The notes: a model not told the origin generated them from the sequence alone. A DNA stretch of 64,000 nt from Lacisediminihabitans sp040549465 (GCF_040549465.1 NZ_JBEPTL010000015.1:25880-89879), one strand, 5' to 3'; counted from the stretch's first letter, positions 24,600-33,196 are shown. Translations and numbers: made by a program.

Positions 24600-25211
24600 A
24601 TGATCCCTCGCGTCGACATTGAGATCGAAAGCGATATCCCCGCAGGAGCGACCTTCTGGACGCCAGTGCCGGACGACATCGGTGATGAGGGGTTTGGCTT
24701 CTTTCAGGACGTGTGGCCGATTCTCGACGTTAGCGAGAACGAGGCGTCCGAGGTCATTGATGCAGAGCGCGTCGCGGTCGCCTTCGCCGATTCTGGTTCA
24801 ACTGATGAGCGAGAGTTTGAGGACCTTGCAAAGGCCATCGAAGACGAGTACCCGGACTCGCTAGGCGACGATGCACAGGCGTTCATGGCGGACTCGGGCT
24901 GGGGTGGGTTGGAGAGTCTCGAACTCGGCGTGGCCGGGCTTGTTTACGCCTTGGCCGCTTGTGGATTCTTCCCTGCCGCAAGCTGTCGTTCTCATTACGA
25001 CGGCATGAGTTCTTGGTCCGAGTATCCCGTCGTCATGTTCGCTGCCGATGAGATGCATACCCAAAAACTGCAACCCTTCATCGAGGCCAGCGGTTGCGGG
25101 CTAGAAGGCGACAGTGCCCGGAGCGACTTGCTCTGCATCTACGCTCCCTCGATCGTAGAGATGATGCTGCTGGCGAGCGCACTGATTGCCGCCAAAGCGA
25201 CGTTCGACTAG
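24600..25211 (+). CDS. Uncharacterised accessory protein
   Basis: 203 residues, acidic (many Asp/Glu in the first 100). A conserved-looking centre, GVAGLVYALAACGFFPAASCRSH near residues 105-128 (read in two parts), is followed by WSEYPVVMFAADE and a C-terminal helix MMLLASALIAAKATF. The Cys/His pair could bind metal. Proteins with this centre occur as single genes on actinobacterial islands; no function is known to me. It begins 104 nt after the methyltransferase-Vsr gene and lacks coupling, so it may be independent of that operon. Confidence 0.65.
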   Translation: MIPRVDIEIESDIPAGATFWTPVPDDIGDEGFGFFQDVWPILDVSENEASEVIDAERVAVAFADSGSTDEREFEDLAKAIEDEYPDSLGDDAQAFMADSGWGGLESLELGVAGLVYALAACGFFPAASCRSHYDGMSSWSEYPVVMFAADEMHTQKLQPFIEASGCGLEGDSARSDLLCIYAPSIVEMMLLASALIAAKATFD

Positions 25212-25435
25212 AGGTCGATTCGGCCTTCAACCGAAGACTTCCCCAACGACGATTCGCTTTCGTTTCGACGCAAGCCCATCGGGCATGATGTCGATTTCAC
25301 ATCACTTGACACCGATCGGAAGATTGAACTCCCTAGGCATCGGAACATAATTCGAGGTCCGCTCCTCATTGCCGTGCGGCTTGCAGAGGAACCACCCGGT
25401 TCGTCGGCCGCATCAAGAATGAGGAGGTGGCTCAC

Positions 25436-25697
25436 ATGAGTGAGACATCCGGATTCCCGCAGTACGCGGGAGCCACAAGTCAGATGCGAACACTTGCGGT
25501 TCGCATCACGGATGACCTGCGAACGCAGCAAGTCCGATCCGCAAGTGCTCAAGCGTGCCGAGACGGTCCGGGCGGACATTGAGCGCGAGGCCCAAACCAA
25601 GCGCAACGCTATCGAGGCGATCTTCGCTAAGGAGCCCGCCAAGAAGGCGACTCCCCCGAGCCGCGAGGCTGCCAAGGACAAGGCTCCGGGCAGCTGA
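25436..25697 (+). pseudogene. Ribbon-helix-helix protein gene with internal deletion
   Basis: It starts at ATG 25436 behind an excellent AGGAGG site. The first frame reads MSETSGFPQYAGATSQ then MRTLAVRITDDLRTQ, the opening strand and helix of a ribbon-helix-helix protein. At about 25530 the sense continues in another frame as KSDPQVLKRAETVRADIERE and on to NAIEAIFAKEPAKK, the usual C-terminal tail of the same family. About 25 codons, including the second helix, are missing at the junction and the frame is broken. The gene probably encoded an antitoxin-like or regulatory protein and is now dead. Confidence 0.65.
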
Positions 25698-25845
25698 GCG
25701 AAGGACGAGACCCTGGTCGGCTGGAGGCTTTCACAGCTTCGCCACCAGGGCTCTCGTCGAACCCACAGACTTGCCATTTCTTTCGCGGGGAGCAATCTCC
25801 AGCCATCCGGCTGGAGTCATCCCCCACGAAAGGAACGTGATCATC

Positions 25846-26331
25846 ATGGTCATAGGCATTGTCATCCCGCACGAAACTCGGCTAAAGATCTTTACCCACG
25901 TGTTCAGCGATCTCGCCAGTTACCAGGCCGCCGTCGGCGGCTACATCGAGACGATCCATCTCGATGGTCACCCGCTAGTGATCGTCGCGAACGAGGAAGG
26001 CAAGGTGATGCGGCTGCCAGCCAATCGGCGAGCGACCTGCCTCTGGTGGCTGCTGAACCCGAGCGGACTTGGCGGCGACACGCTCGTTGGCGACGTTGCG
26101 ATAGTCGGCCCGTCTGAGCAAGGCGAAATGTCCGACGCACCCGCGCGGCTCGTCAGCCTGCTGCTTGAATCGACTCTCTACCAAGTCCAGGTGCGACTGA
26201 GCAAGAAGTTCAATAGCTGGGTGCCGATCGGTGATCCAGTCGATGACTTCTTCGAAGCCACCATCCGTGCACTCCGGCTGATGGAAGCTTGGAGCCCACC
26301 CAGCGACGTGAGGGTGGTCCCGGCTACCTGA
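25846..26331 (+). CDS. DUF3846-like protein
   Basis: 161 residues from ATG 25846 (alternative GTG 25837, with AAAGGAA upstream). The pattern IGIVIPHETRLKI, SDLASYQAAVGGYIETI, VIVANEEGKVMRLPANRRATCLWWLL and GGDTLVGDVAIVG is that of DUF3846 proteins encoded by plasmids, phages and integrative elements of actinobacteria, including the Asn-Arg-Arg-Ala-Thr core. No biochemical role is established for the family. A terminator-like hairpin follows 6 nt after its stop. Confidence 0.8.
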   Translation: MVIGIVIPHETRLKIFTHVFSDLASYQAAVGGYIETIHLDGHPLVIVANEEGKVMRLPANRRATCLWWLLNPSGLGGDTLVGDVAIVGPSEQGEMSDAPARLVSLLLESTLYQVQVRLSKKFNSWVPIGDPVDDFFEATIRALRLMEAWSPPSDVRVVPAT

Positions 26332-26337
26332 ACTCAT

Positions 26338-26361
26338 GCCCCATCTCGAAAGAGGTGGGGC
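26338..26361 (+). terminator. Terminator-like hairpin after the DUF3846 gene
   Basis: Stem GCCCCATCTC / GAGGTGGGGC (one G-U pair) around a GAAA tetraloop, followed by a weak TTC run. It lies just after the stop codon of the plus-strand gene. Confidence 0.7.
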
Positions 26362-26534
26362 TTCAACTGCGGCCACACAAGCCAAAAGCACATCTTTTGT
26401 CTAAACCAGGATCAAGGCGCGATGCGGTTGAGATGACCTCTAACTTCCAAAACGACCACGCCCGTCACGAACCGCCGCAAGCACCCAGGGCACGCCTGAA
26501 CGCTACCCAGTCGCGATCAGAAGGCGCGACGGCG

Positions 26535-27005
26535 TCAAGCCACCCACGTGCTAAACGGTCGGTTGCTCAATTCCGAGTTGTAGTAACGAGGATCGGTCGT
26601 CACCTCTTCACCCACCCAATCAGGAAGGTTCGCTATGTTGCCGACCAACTCGCCTTCGATCTCTAGCAGCACTAAGCCCTGGTTGGCGCCACCGAACACG
26701 TCTACCGTCCAAATGCCGGGAGCATTTGACAATCTGTAACGTACCTTTTCAACAATTCCCGACGCGAGTAACTCGATCATCTGCGACGCCTCATCTGGCG
26801 GTATGGCGTACTCAAATTCGAGACGGGCCATCCCACTCGAGGGGCCTTTTATCGTCAGCCACGCGCCCTCGTCCGCCACGCGTGTCCGCACCGAGCCCTG
26901 TGCATCTGCCCGCAGATACCCCTGAACGATTCGCGACTCGCTGACCACCTCAAGGCGCCACGACGCACTTTTGGTGAGGAACTTGCGTTCAACTTCTATT
27001 GGCAT
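26535..27005 (-). CDS. CYTH-domain triphosphate hydrolase (small, TTM-like)
   Basis: 156 residues from ATG 27005. Opens with IEVERKFL, the ExExK signature of the CYTH/TTM tunnel fold. The other tunnel residues are present in order: SVRTRVADEGAWLTIKG, LEFEYAIP, KVRYRL, TVDVFG and LLEIEGE. The length is that of the minimal bacterial enzymes that hydrolyse inorganic triphosphate or other triphosphates with a metal ion. Some members are class IV adenylate cyclases. It diverges from the dGTPase operon across 114 nt, and a second CYTH gene lies on the other side of that operon. Confidence 0.85.
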   Translation of the reverse strand: MPIEVERKFLTKSASWRLEVVSESRIVQGYLRADAQGSVRTRVADEGAWLTIKGPSSGMARLEFEYAIPPDEASQMIELLASGIVEKVRYRLSNAPGIWTVDVFGGANQGLVLLEIEGELVGNIANLPDWVGEEVTTDPRYYNSELSNRPFSTWVA

Positions 27006-27082
27006 TTTGTGCACGGCTTTCATCGAACTTCGCGCGCTCAGGCGTCGGATGTCTGACCATCTCGCTATGCTGGCGATACTCC

Positions 27083-27111
27083 TTGACAAGAAAATGATGT
27101 TGGCTCACAAT
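27083..27111 (+). promoter_or_regulatory. Sigma-70-type promoter of the dGTPase operon
   Basis: A consensus TTGACA at 27083-27088 and CACAAT at 27106-27111, spaced by exactly 17 bp. Transcription would begin near 27118, which places it at or next to the ATG 27120, implying a leaderless message. Confidence 0.6.
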
Positions 27112-27119
27112 GTCACAGC

Positions 27120-27491
27120 ATGGAGAATGAAGACCACCACTCACACGAGGATAACGAGCGACAGAATCTGCCGCCACCTAACGAGATTGAAGATCACATG
27201 TCAGCATCAGATACAGCGGAACTGCCCCGTTTAACCCCCGAGGCTGAAGCATCCGCACGATTTCAGGTTGATCTAGACAATTACGAGCGAGCCAAGAAGG
27301 CAGTGATCACTCAGCTCGAGACAGAAGCCGGGGCCGGTAACCCCGACGGGCTGACTTTTGGTGTACTCGTTGACCGCCTCAGCGATCTTGGAATCCCCGA
27401 CCACCTCGCGTCCCAGGCCATCGATTCGATGCGCGGTCGCCAGGTACGTGTCACCAATCTTGGTGCCGTCGCGCTCCGCCCTCAAGAGTGA
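27120..27491 (+). CDS. Small protein coupled to the dGTPase
   Basis: 123 residues. The N-terminal 40 are polar and His/Glu-rich (MENEDHHSHEDNERQ), and the rest is predicted helical with a winged-helix-like stretch (LTFGVLVDRLSDLGIPDHLASQA). An internal ATG at about 27198 (MSASDTAELP) is an alternative start. Its stop overlaps the dGTPase start by 4 nt (GTGA at 27488), so the two are translationally coupled. It could be a regulator or a partner of the enzyme. Confidence 0.65.
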   Translation: MENEDHHSHEDNERQNLPPPNEIEDHMSASDTAELPRLTPEAEASARFQVDLDNYERAKKAVITQLETEAGAGNPDGLTFGVLVDRLSDLGIPDHLASQAIDSMRGRQVRVTNLGAVALRPQE

Positions 27492-28867
27492 CACCAGTCG
27501 ACTCGAGACCAAAAGAGTCGGACCGGGACGCGGACGATGATCTCCGTTCAGAATATGAGCGAGACGCCGATCGGCTGCTTTATACCTCGGCTCTTCGGCG
27601 ACTAAGTGGAGTGACCCAAGTCATCAGTCCGACTGATGCTTACGTCCACCATGACCGACTTACACACAGCCTGAAAGTTGCGCAGGTATCGCAAGCCCTC
27701 GCGAAGTCGTTGGGGGAGCGCGTTGACGTGGATGTAGTTCACGCGGCGGCGCTCGCTCATGACATCGGCCATCCACCGTTCGGTCATGCGGCGGAGGATG
27801 AGCTCATGGGCATACTCGACGGCCGCATTGATCGCTTCGGTGCACCGATTTCAGCTGAGAAGATATCGGCGATACTTCCCGATTCATTCGAGGGTAACGC
27901 TCAGTCGTTTCGAATTGTGGCTCGGACGGCGGCGCGAAAGTGGGAAGAACGCGACCACGGCCTGAATCTGAGATACCGAACACTCGCCGCGATCTTGAAG
28001 TATCCCTGGCAGCGAGGCCAACAACCGGCAGAATACTCGGGGCTCGAGAATCGAAAATGGGGGGCTTACCACTCCGAGTCCGTCGAATTGAAGTTGGCCC
28101 TCGAAATTGCGGCAGCCACCGGTGTAATGGGAACTCACCGCTCAGTCGAGGCGGACATCATGGACTGGGCCGACGACGTCTCCTACGCTGTCCACGATAC
28201 AGAGGACTTCTTCCGTGCCGGCCTCATCCCACTTGACGCGTTGCGCACGAACGACACGCTCTGGGATGGCTTCCTGACCTACGCAAGCGACTCAATACGG
28301 GCGCGACGGGTTCAGGACTGGGCATTCAACAAGACGATCTTTGATGCGGTTTCCGTGGCTGTCCGAGACCGTCTCCCCCGCCGCCCCTACTTGGGAGACT
28401 TCGAATCCCGAGAGGATCTGCATCTGTTTGGCAGCGACTCGATCCGAGCGTTGTTGCGGGGCATCGCTATCAACAGCAACGGTGATCTCGAGATATCAAT
28501 TGAACAGAGAACTCGCGTCGAGTTACTCAAAAAACTCACACGCTACTTTGTGATCGAGCAGCCTGACTTGTATTTTTCCCAGAAGGGGCAGAGGGCAGTT
28601 GTGCGCGAACTGTTCTGGGACCTTTGGGATATGGCGCAGGCTTCTAAACTGGGACGTAAGTCGGTACCTCTCCCAGCACGATTCGCGGACTACTGCGATC
28701 TTGCGCTGCGATCCTCGAGCGTGGACGGCTATGACAGCTCCCCTCAGCGCCTCGCACGCGCGACCGTAGATTTTATTTGCTCACTTACCGATGGCCAGGC
28801 ACTCAACATGCGCAATCAAATCCGAAACGGCGGACAACCGCCCAATGCGCGCGTCGCAAGCATCTGA
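27488..28867 (+). CDS. dGTPase-family HD-domain triphosphohydrolase
   Basis: 459 residues from GTG 27488. Matches deoxyguanosine triphosphohydrolases: SEYERDADRLLYTSALRRL, the first metal His in HHDRLTHSLKVA, the HD pair in LAHDIGHPPFGH at about 91-100, and the later Asp in DWADDVSYAVHDTEDFFRAG. All four metal ligands are present, so it should hydrolyse dGTP or another dNTP to the nucleoside and triphosphate. dGTPases are known antiviral enzymes that starve phages of dNTPs. It is flanked by two CYTH genes, and CYTH enzymes can hydrolyse the triphosphate it releases, which makes a joint role attractive (inference). Confidence 0.9.
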   Translation: MTPVDSRPKESDRDADDDLRSEYERDADRLLYTSALRRLSGVTQVISPTDAYVHHDRLTHSLKVAQVSQALAKSLGERVDVDVVHAAALAHDIGHPPFGHAAEDELMGILDGRIDRFGAPISAEKISAILPDSFEGNAQSFRIVARTAARKWEERDHGLNLRYRTLAAILKYPWQRGQQPAEYSGLENRKWGAYHSESVELKLALEIAAATGVMGTHRSVEADIMDWADDVSYAVHDTEDFFRAGLIPLDALRTNDTLWDGFLTYASDSIRARRVQDWAFNKTIFDAVSVAVRDRLPRRPYLGDFESREDLHLFGSDSIRALLRGIAINSNGDLEISIEQRTRVELLKKLTRYFVIEQPDLYFSQKGQRAVVRELFWDLWDMAQASKLGRKSVPLPARFADYCDLALRSSSVDGYDSSPQRLARATVDFICSLTDGQALNMRNQIRNGGQPPNARVASI

Positions 28868-29482
28868 CTAGTAGTCGGGATCATCGCGCTCGGTCGGATC
28901 TTCGATTTCAGCGGCGACAGTTGCGCTCCAGTTCGCGAACTCAGCGTCCCGATAGCGCTTCCTCATTGGAAAACGGGCCAGAATTTCATTGTTGTACTGC
29001 GGATCGCGGGTAATTTCGCGACCCGCCCATGCTGGCCTCCCCATGCCCCAGATGTCGGTGCCCTCGAGTTCCGCGATGACGAGCCCTTCATTGTCTCCGT
29101 GGAAAACATCGATGACCCATGCTTCGCCGTCTATGGCCCCCCAGTAACGATGTTTGATGACGACGTAGGGCCAGCGATCGATGATTTCTTTTGCGAGTGC
29201 GACATCGCTCAGCGGCTTCTCGTCTTCGAGGCGCTCACCGTTACGGCGTGGGCCCTTCATCGCCACGTCAACACTTTCAGTAGTGACATTCTCCTCATTC
29301 GTGCGCGCAGTCACACGCAATCGATAGGCGTAACCGTCAATGTAGGTGAAATACGCTTGCGTCACGAGATAGACGGCCAAGCCGTTGACTATCTCAACGT
29401 CGGGAATTAGGAATCTGCGTTCGCGTTCCACGCTCCTTGGAGCGCCATGGGTCGGCTCATGTGATGTCACGCTGCGAATCAT
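28868..29482 (-). CDS. CYTH-domain protein, second copy
   Basis: 204 residues, convergent with the dGTPase gene (stop codons abut at 28867/28868). SVERERRFLIP is the ExExR variant of the ExExK motif; YRLRVTAR, DVAMKGP, VVIKHRYWG, VIDVFHG and AELEG follow in the tunnel-fold order. It has about 45 extra C-terminal residues compared with the first CYTH protein. It is likely to act on a triphosphate or nucleotide substrate; whether hydrolase or cyclase cannot be told. The two CYTH proteins are only distantly similar, so they did not arise from a recent duplication. Confidence 0.82.
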   Translation of the reverse strand: MIRSVTSHEPTHGAPRSVERERRFLIPDVEIVNGLAVYLVTQAYFTYIDGYAYRLRVTARTNEENVTTESVDVAMKGPRRNGERLEDEKPLSDVALAKEIIDRWPYVVIKHRYWGAIDGEAWVIDVFHGDNEGLVIAELEGTDIWGMGRPAWAGREITRDPQYNNEILARFPMRKRYRDAEFANWSATVAAEIEDPTERDDPDY

Positions 29483-29604
29483 ATTCGACTACTGGGCGGC
29501 TCGCTTTCTCGGCCGCCGACTCGATGCCCCTCAAAACCGCGACCCAATGCTCTTCAAATCTCCGCATACTTACTACCTGCAACGTTGCCAGCCAGGTCGG
29601 AGAA

Positions 29605-30453
29605 TCAAGCGATGTCTGATTTCACGTTCGTCTTTTTGTCAAACGTGGGACTTTCGATACCTGGGGCCAATGCAAACCGTGAGTCGACGCGGCGATAGTC
29701 GTCGGCGGGATATGCCCAGTTGATCCGGATGTCGGTCTCAAAGTTCCGATTTGTAGAAAGGACTGACATTAGGCGCGGGTCTGCGAGTTGCGCGCCAACG
29801 TACCACTGGGGCCAGACTGGCATGTTCCAAACGACCCGAAGCGCGAACAGTGCGGCATCTCCTCGAACGTCGGCATCGAGATAAGTGGGTGGAATGAGTT
29901 CAGTCGCGAACAGCATTTTCTCGCTGTAGGCAGCCTCTCGAAATGAGAATGACAGGCTCTCTATCTCGAGGTCGTTCACCCAAACGCGAGGTCGGCTGAC
30001 AGTTGTCCCGCGTTCAACGTTGATTCGAATCTGGCCTTCAACGAGTGAGCCCGCCTGAGTGACGATGACGTTTCCCCATGGCCGCTCGAATGGCAGACCG
30101 TCGCGAATGAGTGCTCCGAGTTGATCGATCCCACGGTTACTCCTTCGAAGGCCAGTGCGTGGATCAACTGAGTGCGCCTGAGCATAATTGGCCAGTCGGC
30201 TATCCAGCGTGTCGCCTGCCATCTCGTGGCCGCTGGTTTCGAAGAACGCCCGTACGTCTCCTTCGACTTCCTTCCCGTACTTTTGGCCAATTGCGAGCAG
30301 CGTGGAGAAGGCCTGAGCGGCACTCCCCATTCCGAGGTATGTGACCAACGTCACGCATGTGCTGACTTCGGCTACATCGAACGGGGTAGGAGATCTCCTG
30401 AGCTGACGCAGTTCATCACGGATGTCGCGTTGCAGCGGGTCGAGTATCTCCAC
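29605..30453 (-). CDS. Unknown protein beside the CYTH/dGTPase genes
   Basis: 282 residues, not recognised. N-terminal half helical (IRDELRQLRRSPTPF, AQAFSTLLAIGQKYG), C-terminal half rich in beta-prone segments (WGNVIVTQAGSLVEG, SRPRVWVNDLEIESLSFSF, NFETDIRINWAYP). There is no signal peptide or membrane segment. It is transcribed in the same direction as the second CYTH gene, 122 nt upstream of it, and may belong to the same module. Confidence 0.65.
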   Translation of the reverse strand: MEILDPLQRDIRDELRQLRRSPTPFDVAEVSTCVTLVTYLGMGSAAQAFSTLLAIGQKYGKEVEGDVRAFFETSGHEMAGDTLDSRLANYAQAHSVDPRTGLRRSNRGIDQLGALIRDGLPFERPWGNVIVTQAGSLVEGQIRINVERGTTVSRPRVWVNDLEIESLSFSFREAAYSEKMLFATELIPPTYLDADVRGDAALFALRVVWNMPVWPQWYVGAQLADPRLMSVLSTNRNFETDIRINWAYPADDYRRVDSRFALAPGIESPTFDKKTNVKSDIA

Positions 30454-30535
30454 GCCAACATCGTGTCAGTTTCGTGTCAGTGACGCAGACTGCGACGCGA
30501 ATCAGACTGGAGTCAACAACTTCATACAGCGGAGC

Positions 30536-30567
30536 GGGAGCGATGCAACGTCAATTGCATCGCTCCC
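30536..30567. promoter_or_regulatory. Perfect 13-bp inverted repeat at the start of the transfer module
   Basis: GGGAGCGATGCAA and its exact complement surround a 6-nt loop (CGTCAA). It lies between divergent genes, about 55 nt upstream of the lipoprotein gene, with no T-run on either side. A transfer origin hairpin, an operator or a transcript hairpin are all possible; the position in front of the mobility genes favours a nicking or regulatory site. Confidence 0.6.
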
Positions 30568-30621
30568 TGGCCGAATCAATCCCCATCCCTGTCCCTGTGA
30601 AAGAAGAAAAGAGAGAACCCA

Positions 30622-31404
30622 TTGACCACCCTCACCGTACTGCGCACCAGCGCGGCTGTCTGCGCCCTCAGCGCCGCACTCGCGCTCACCGCGTGCTCAT
30701 CCCTGAACGCCAGCTCGTCCACGGACCAGACGATCCTCGCTGCCTGCACGGCCGACAAGCAAGTCGCTGCCGATGTCGAGATCGATGGCAGCGGCTCAAG
30801 CGCAGGCGACACCATCGCGACCAAGCGGCTGGCAATCACTGCAGACGTGGTGCGCCGCACAGCCGTCTGTGGTGGCCACCTGCTGGTTCGCGCCTTCTCC
30901 GCCTCTAGCGGTGCGACGGTCACCATCTACGACGGCGAGCTGGCCCTCCCCGGTGCGACAGACAATGCGCGGCTGCGCCGCGTTGACGCTCTCGTGGAGA
31001 AGGTCATGGCCGAGATCACCGCCAAGTACAGCGATGCTATTGCGGCGTTGCCCGGCGGAGGCTCGGACATCACCTCTGTCTATCGGCTGGCTGGCGAGTA
31101 CGCCGCTCAGCTTGGCGACGGGTACGAGCTGCACCTGTATGTGCTGACGGATGGCTTGAACAACATCGGCACCGACCTCACATCGCAGGTGCTCACCCCC
31201 GAGCAGGCGACCGACTTGGCCTCGACGGTTAGCGTGCCGGCTCTGCCCGGCTCGTTCATCACTGTGGCCGGCCTCGGTCGCATCGACGGCGACCCGGCGC
31301 CTTCCGCGCTGGTCGAAGGACTGGTCGCGTTCTACGACGCGCTGTGCACCAAGGCCGGCGCGAAGACCTGCGTGTCCGTGACCGACTACACGGCAGGGCG
31401 GTGA
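30622..31404 (+). CDS. VWA-like lipoprotein of the mobility module
   Basis: 260 residues starting at a TTG. Signal peptide with lipobox LTAC at about residues 21-24, so it is exported and lipid-anchored. Mature part has VEIDGSGSSAGDT (a MIDAS-like DxSxS variant) and LHLYVLTDGLNN, the two hallmarks of a von Willebrand factor A fold. It is the first gene of a tightly packed set that continues to 39 kb. VWA proteins of this kind are frequent in integrative elements of actinobacteria; a role in surface contact during transfer is inferred. Confidence 0.75.
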   Translation: MTTLTVLRTSAAVCALSAALALTACSSLNASSSTDQTILAACTADKQVAADVEIDGSGSSAGDTIATKRLAITADVVRRTAVCGGHLLVRAFSASSGATVTIYDGELALPGATDNARLRRVDALVEKVMAEITAKYSDAIAALPGGGSDITSVYRLAGEYAAQLGDGYELHLYVLTDGLNNIGTDLTSQVLTPEQATDLASTVSVPALPGSFITVAGLGRIDGDPAPSALVEGLVAFYDALCTKAGAKTCVSVTDYTAGR

Positions 31405-31409
31405 CCGTC

Positions 31410-32492
31410 ATGGCAACCATCAAGAACGCCAGCGGCTCCTACGACGCGACAGCCGACCGCGTCGAGGAGTACAGCAACCTCAGCCTCCAGCAGGTCGACG
31501 AAGCACACCGCATCAACGGCACCACCGGCCCAGCCCTCCATGTCGAGAACGAGCTCGATGCCTTCGGGCGCGAACAGGAACCGCTATGGAAGGCAGAGGG
31601 CATCCTGCAGTCCCGTCCCGCGCTGATCGCCCACGCAGGTCTAAAGGTGCAGGCCGAGTCAGCAGAGCACCTCAGCCGCCGACACCGCCGACTCGTCAAA
31701 CGCGCCCAGCGACGCCTGGAACGCACGGTCGCGGCGCTCAGCCCGTTTGTACGTCGCAAGCAGGGCCAGAAGGGCTGGTTCATGGTCCGCACCGGACTGC
31801 TCCTGCTCGGGGACGTTGCGGGACAGGCCGGGGCGCAGATCTACTACGGCGAGATCCCCGAGCTCGCCCTTATCCAGGCATTGGCCGCGGGTGTCGCCGT
31901 CGTGACCGCCGGATTGGTCGGGGCTGAGATCAAAGACCTGCGCATGGCCAGCAAGCGCAAGATCGAACGCGCCAACCTCACCAAAGAGCAAGAGCCGTTC
32001 GCCCACCTGTTCGACGGCACCGACGACGGCAAGCACATCGTCAAGGCGCTCGTCTACACCGGAGTAACCGTGGGCGTGCTGATCTCGATCGGGATCTTCG
32101 CGCTGCGCTCGACCATCGACGGCCCTCTTTCCGGCCTCGTGTACGGGGCGTTGGCTGCGGGTATCGCTGCGGCCAGCTTCATCTCCAGCTACATCGTCAC
32201 CGACGAGATCGCGGACGCAATCGACACCGCGGAGAAGGACTACGAACGCACGATCAAGCGTCAGACCACTCTGGCTGCGAGTGCACCGCTGAAGGCCGCC
32301 TTGGAGAAGATCGCCGAGGACGAGTCGATCCGCGGCGAGCACGATGTGCGCGGACAGGCGGCACTGCTCACCTACGAGGGGCTGAAGCACCGCGTACTGC
32401 GCCGCAACCCCGGCGTGGCAGGCCACGGCCCCGCAGTCGAGCCCGAGCCGGTTGTCGGACGCCGCGCCCGCGAGGACGGGGGCGGAGCATGA
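31410..32492 (+). CDS. Membrane protein of the mobility module
   Basis: 360 residues from ATG 31410 (GTG 31401 in the same frame overlaps the previous stop and is an alternative). The N-terminal 110 are soluble and basic near the end (RRHRRLVKRAQRRLERTV). Hydrophobic segments follow: GLLLLGDVAG, LALIQALAAGVAVVTAGLV, ALVYTGVTVGVLISIGIFAL and GLVYGALAAGIAAASFISSYIV. The C-terminus is polar and cytoplasmic. The order suggests an inner-membrane component of a transfer or surface apparatus. It overlaps the following gene by 4 nt. Confidence 0.7.
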   Translation: MATIKNASGSYDATADRVEEYSNLSLQQVDEAHRINGTTGPALHVENELDAFGREQEPLWKAEGILQSRPALIAHAGLKVQAESAEHLSRRHRRLVKRAQRRLERTVAALSPFVRRKQGQKGWFMVRTGLLLLGDVAGQAGAQIYYGEIPELALIQALAAGVAVVTAGLVGAEIKDLRMASKRKIERANLTKEQEPFAHLFDGTDDGKHIVKALVYTGVTVGVLISIGIFALRSTIDGPLSGLVYGALAAGIAAASFISSYIVTDEIADAIDTAEKDYERTIKRQTTLAASAPLKAALEKIAEDESIRGEHDVRGQAALLTYEGLKHRVLRRNPGVAGHGPAVEPEPVVGRRAREDGGGA

Positions 32493-33196
32493 GCCTCGCA
32501 CCGCACCTGCAACCCAGCGCACTCGTGGGCGAGTCGCCACGATCAGTCAGGCCAAAGAAGGACGCTGCGATTGAGCTGGGTTGGCCGGGGTTTTGCCCCC
32601 GTCAGCCCCGGCTGGTCCTGCCGATCTTCGATGACTCCGGCTCGGTGTCGCTGCCGGGCGGGGGCGATCCGGTCGGCAACCGCTACGAGGAAGTGCAGCT
32701 TGCTTTCGAAGCGCTACAGGAATGGTGCACTTGCGGGAAGTGCCTGGGCGGAGTGTTGCACTTCGACACTCCGCGCGGGGCTGTCGCGCCGGGCAAGCTG
32801 CGCAGCCCCACGTTCCAGCAGAACCTCGCGCGAGGTCTGCGGGTGCCACGCTTCGCGGCTGGGTCGAGCGTCCTTGGTCCCAGCCTGACCCGTGCGGAGG
32901 AGATCGCGGCGAGCTTCCCGAAGCACGAGGTTCGACTGGTCGTGCTGACGGACTGGCAACTGTTCGACACGGACAACGTGCTCGACCGGCTGCGTAGCTT
33001 CCCAGGGGCAGTGCTCGCCATAGGGCTGAACACGGACCCTCCCATCGCAGCGGACGACGAGAACATCGTCGGTCTGCGGGTCGGTCACGACGACCCACCA
33101 GGCGCCGTCGCTCATGCGCTGTTCGGTGAGCTGACGGTCGGTCGTCGGGGACGTCGATTCATCGGCACGACTGCCACCGAGGAGGCAACAGCGTGA
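32489..33196 (+). CDS. VWA-like cytoplasmic protein of the mobility module
   Basis: 235 residues, no signal peptide. LPIFDDSGSVSLPGG near residue 45 carries a DxSxS metal site, and RLVVLTDWQLFDTDN near residue 150 carries the second VWA Asp, so it is a von Willebrand-type metal-binding fold. CTCGKC in the middle could bind zinc. It is coupled to the membrane protein (ATGA at 32489) and to a small ORF (GTGA at 33193), and forms a pair with the VWA lipoprotein at the head of the module. Confidence 0.7.
   Translation: MSLAPHLQPSALVGESPRSVRPKKDAAIELGWPGFCPRQPRLVLPIFDDSGSVSLPGGGDPVGNRYEEVQLAFEALQEWCTCGKCLGGVLHFDTPRGAVAPGKLRSPTFQQNLARGLRVPRFAAGSSVLGPSLTRAEEIAASFPKHEVRLVVLTDWQLFDTDNVLDRLRSFPGAVLAIGLNTDPPIAADDENIVGLRVGHDDPPGAVAHALFGELTVGRRGRRFIGTTATEEATA

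Noticed and set aside
25208..25795. Minus-strand 195-codon frame through the ribbon-helix-helix region
   Set aside because: It has no family features, while the plus strand has the RHH start with a strong ribosome-binding site and a conserved tail.
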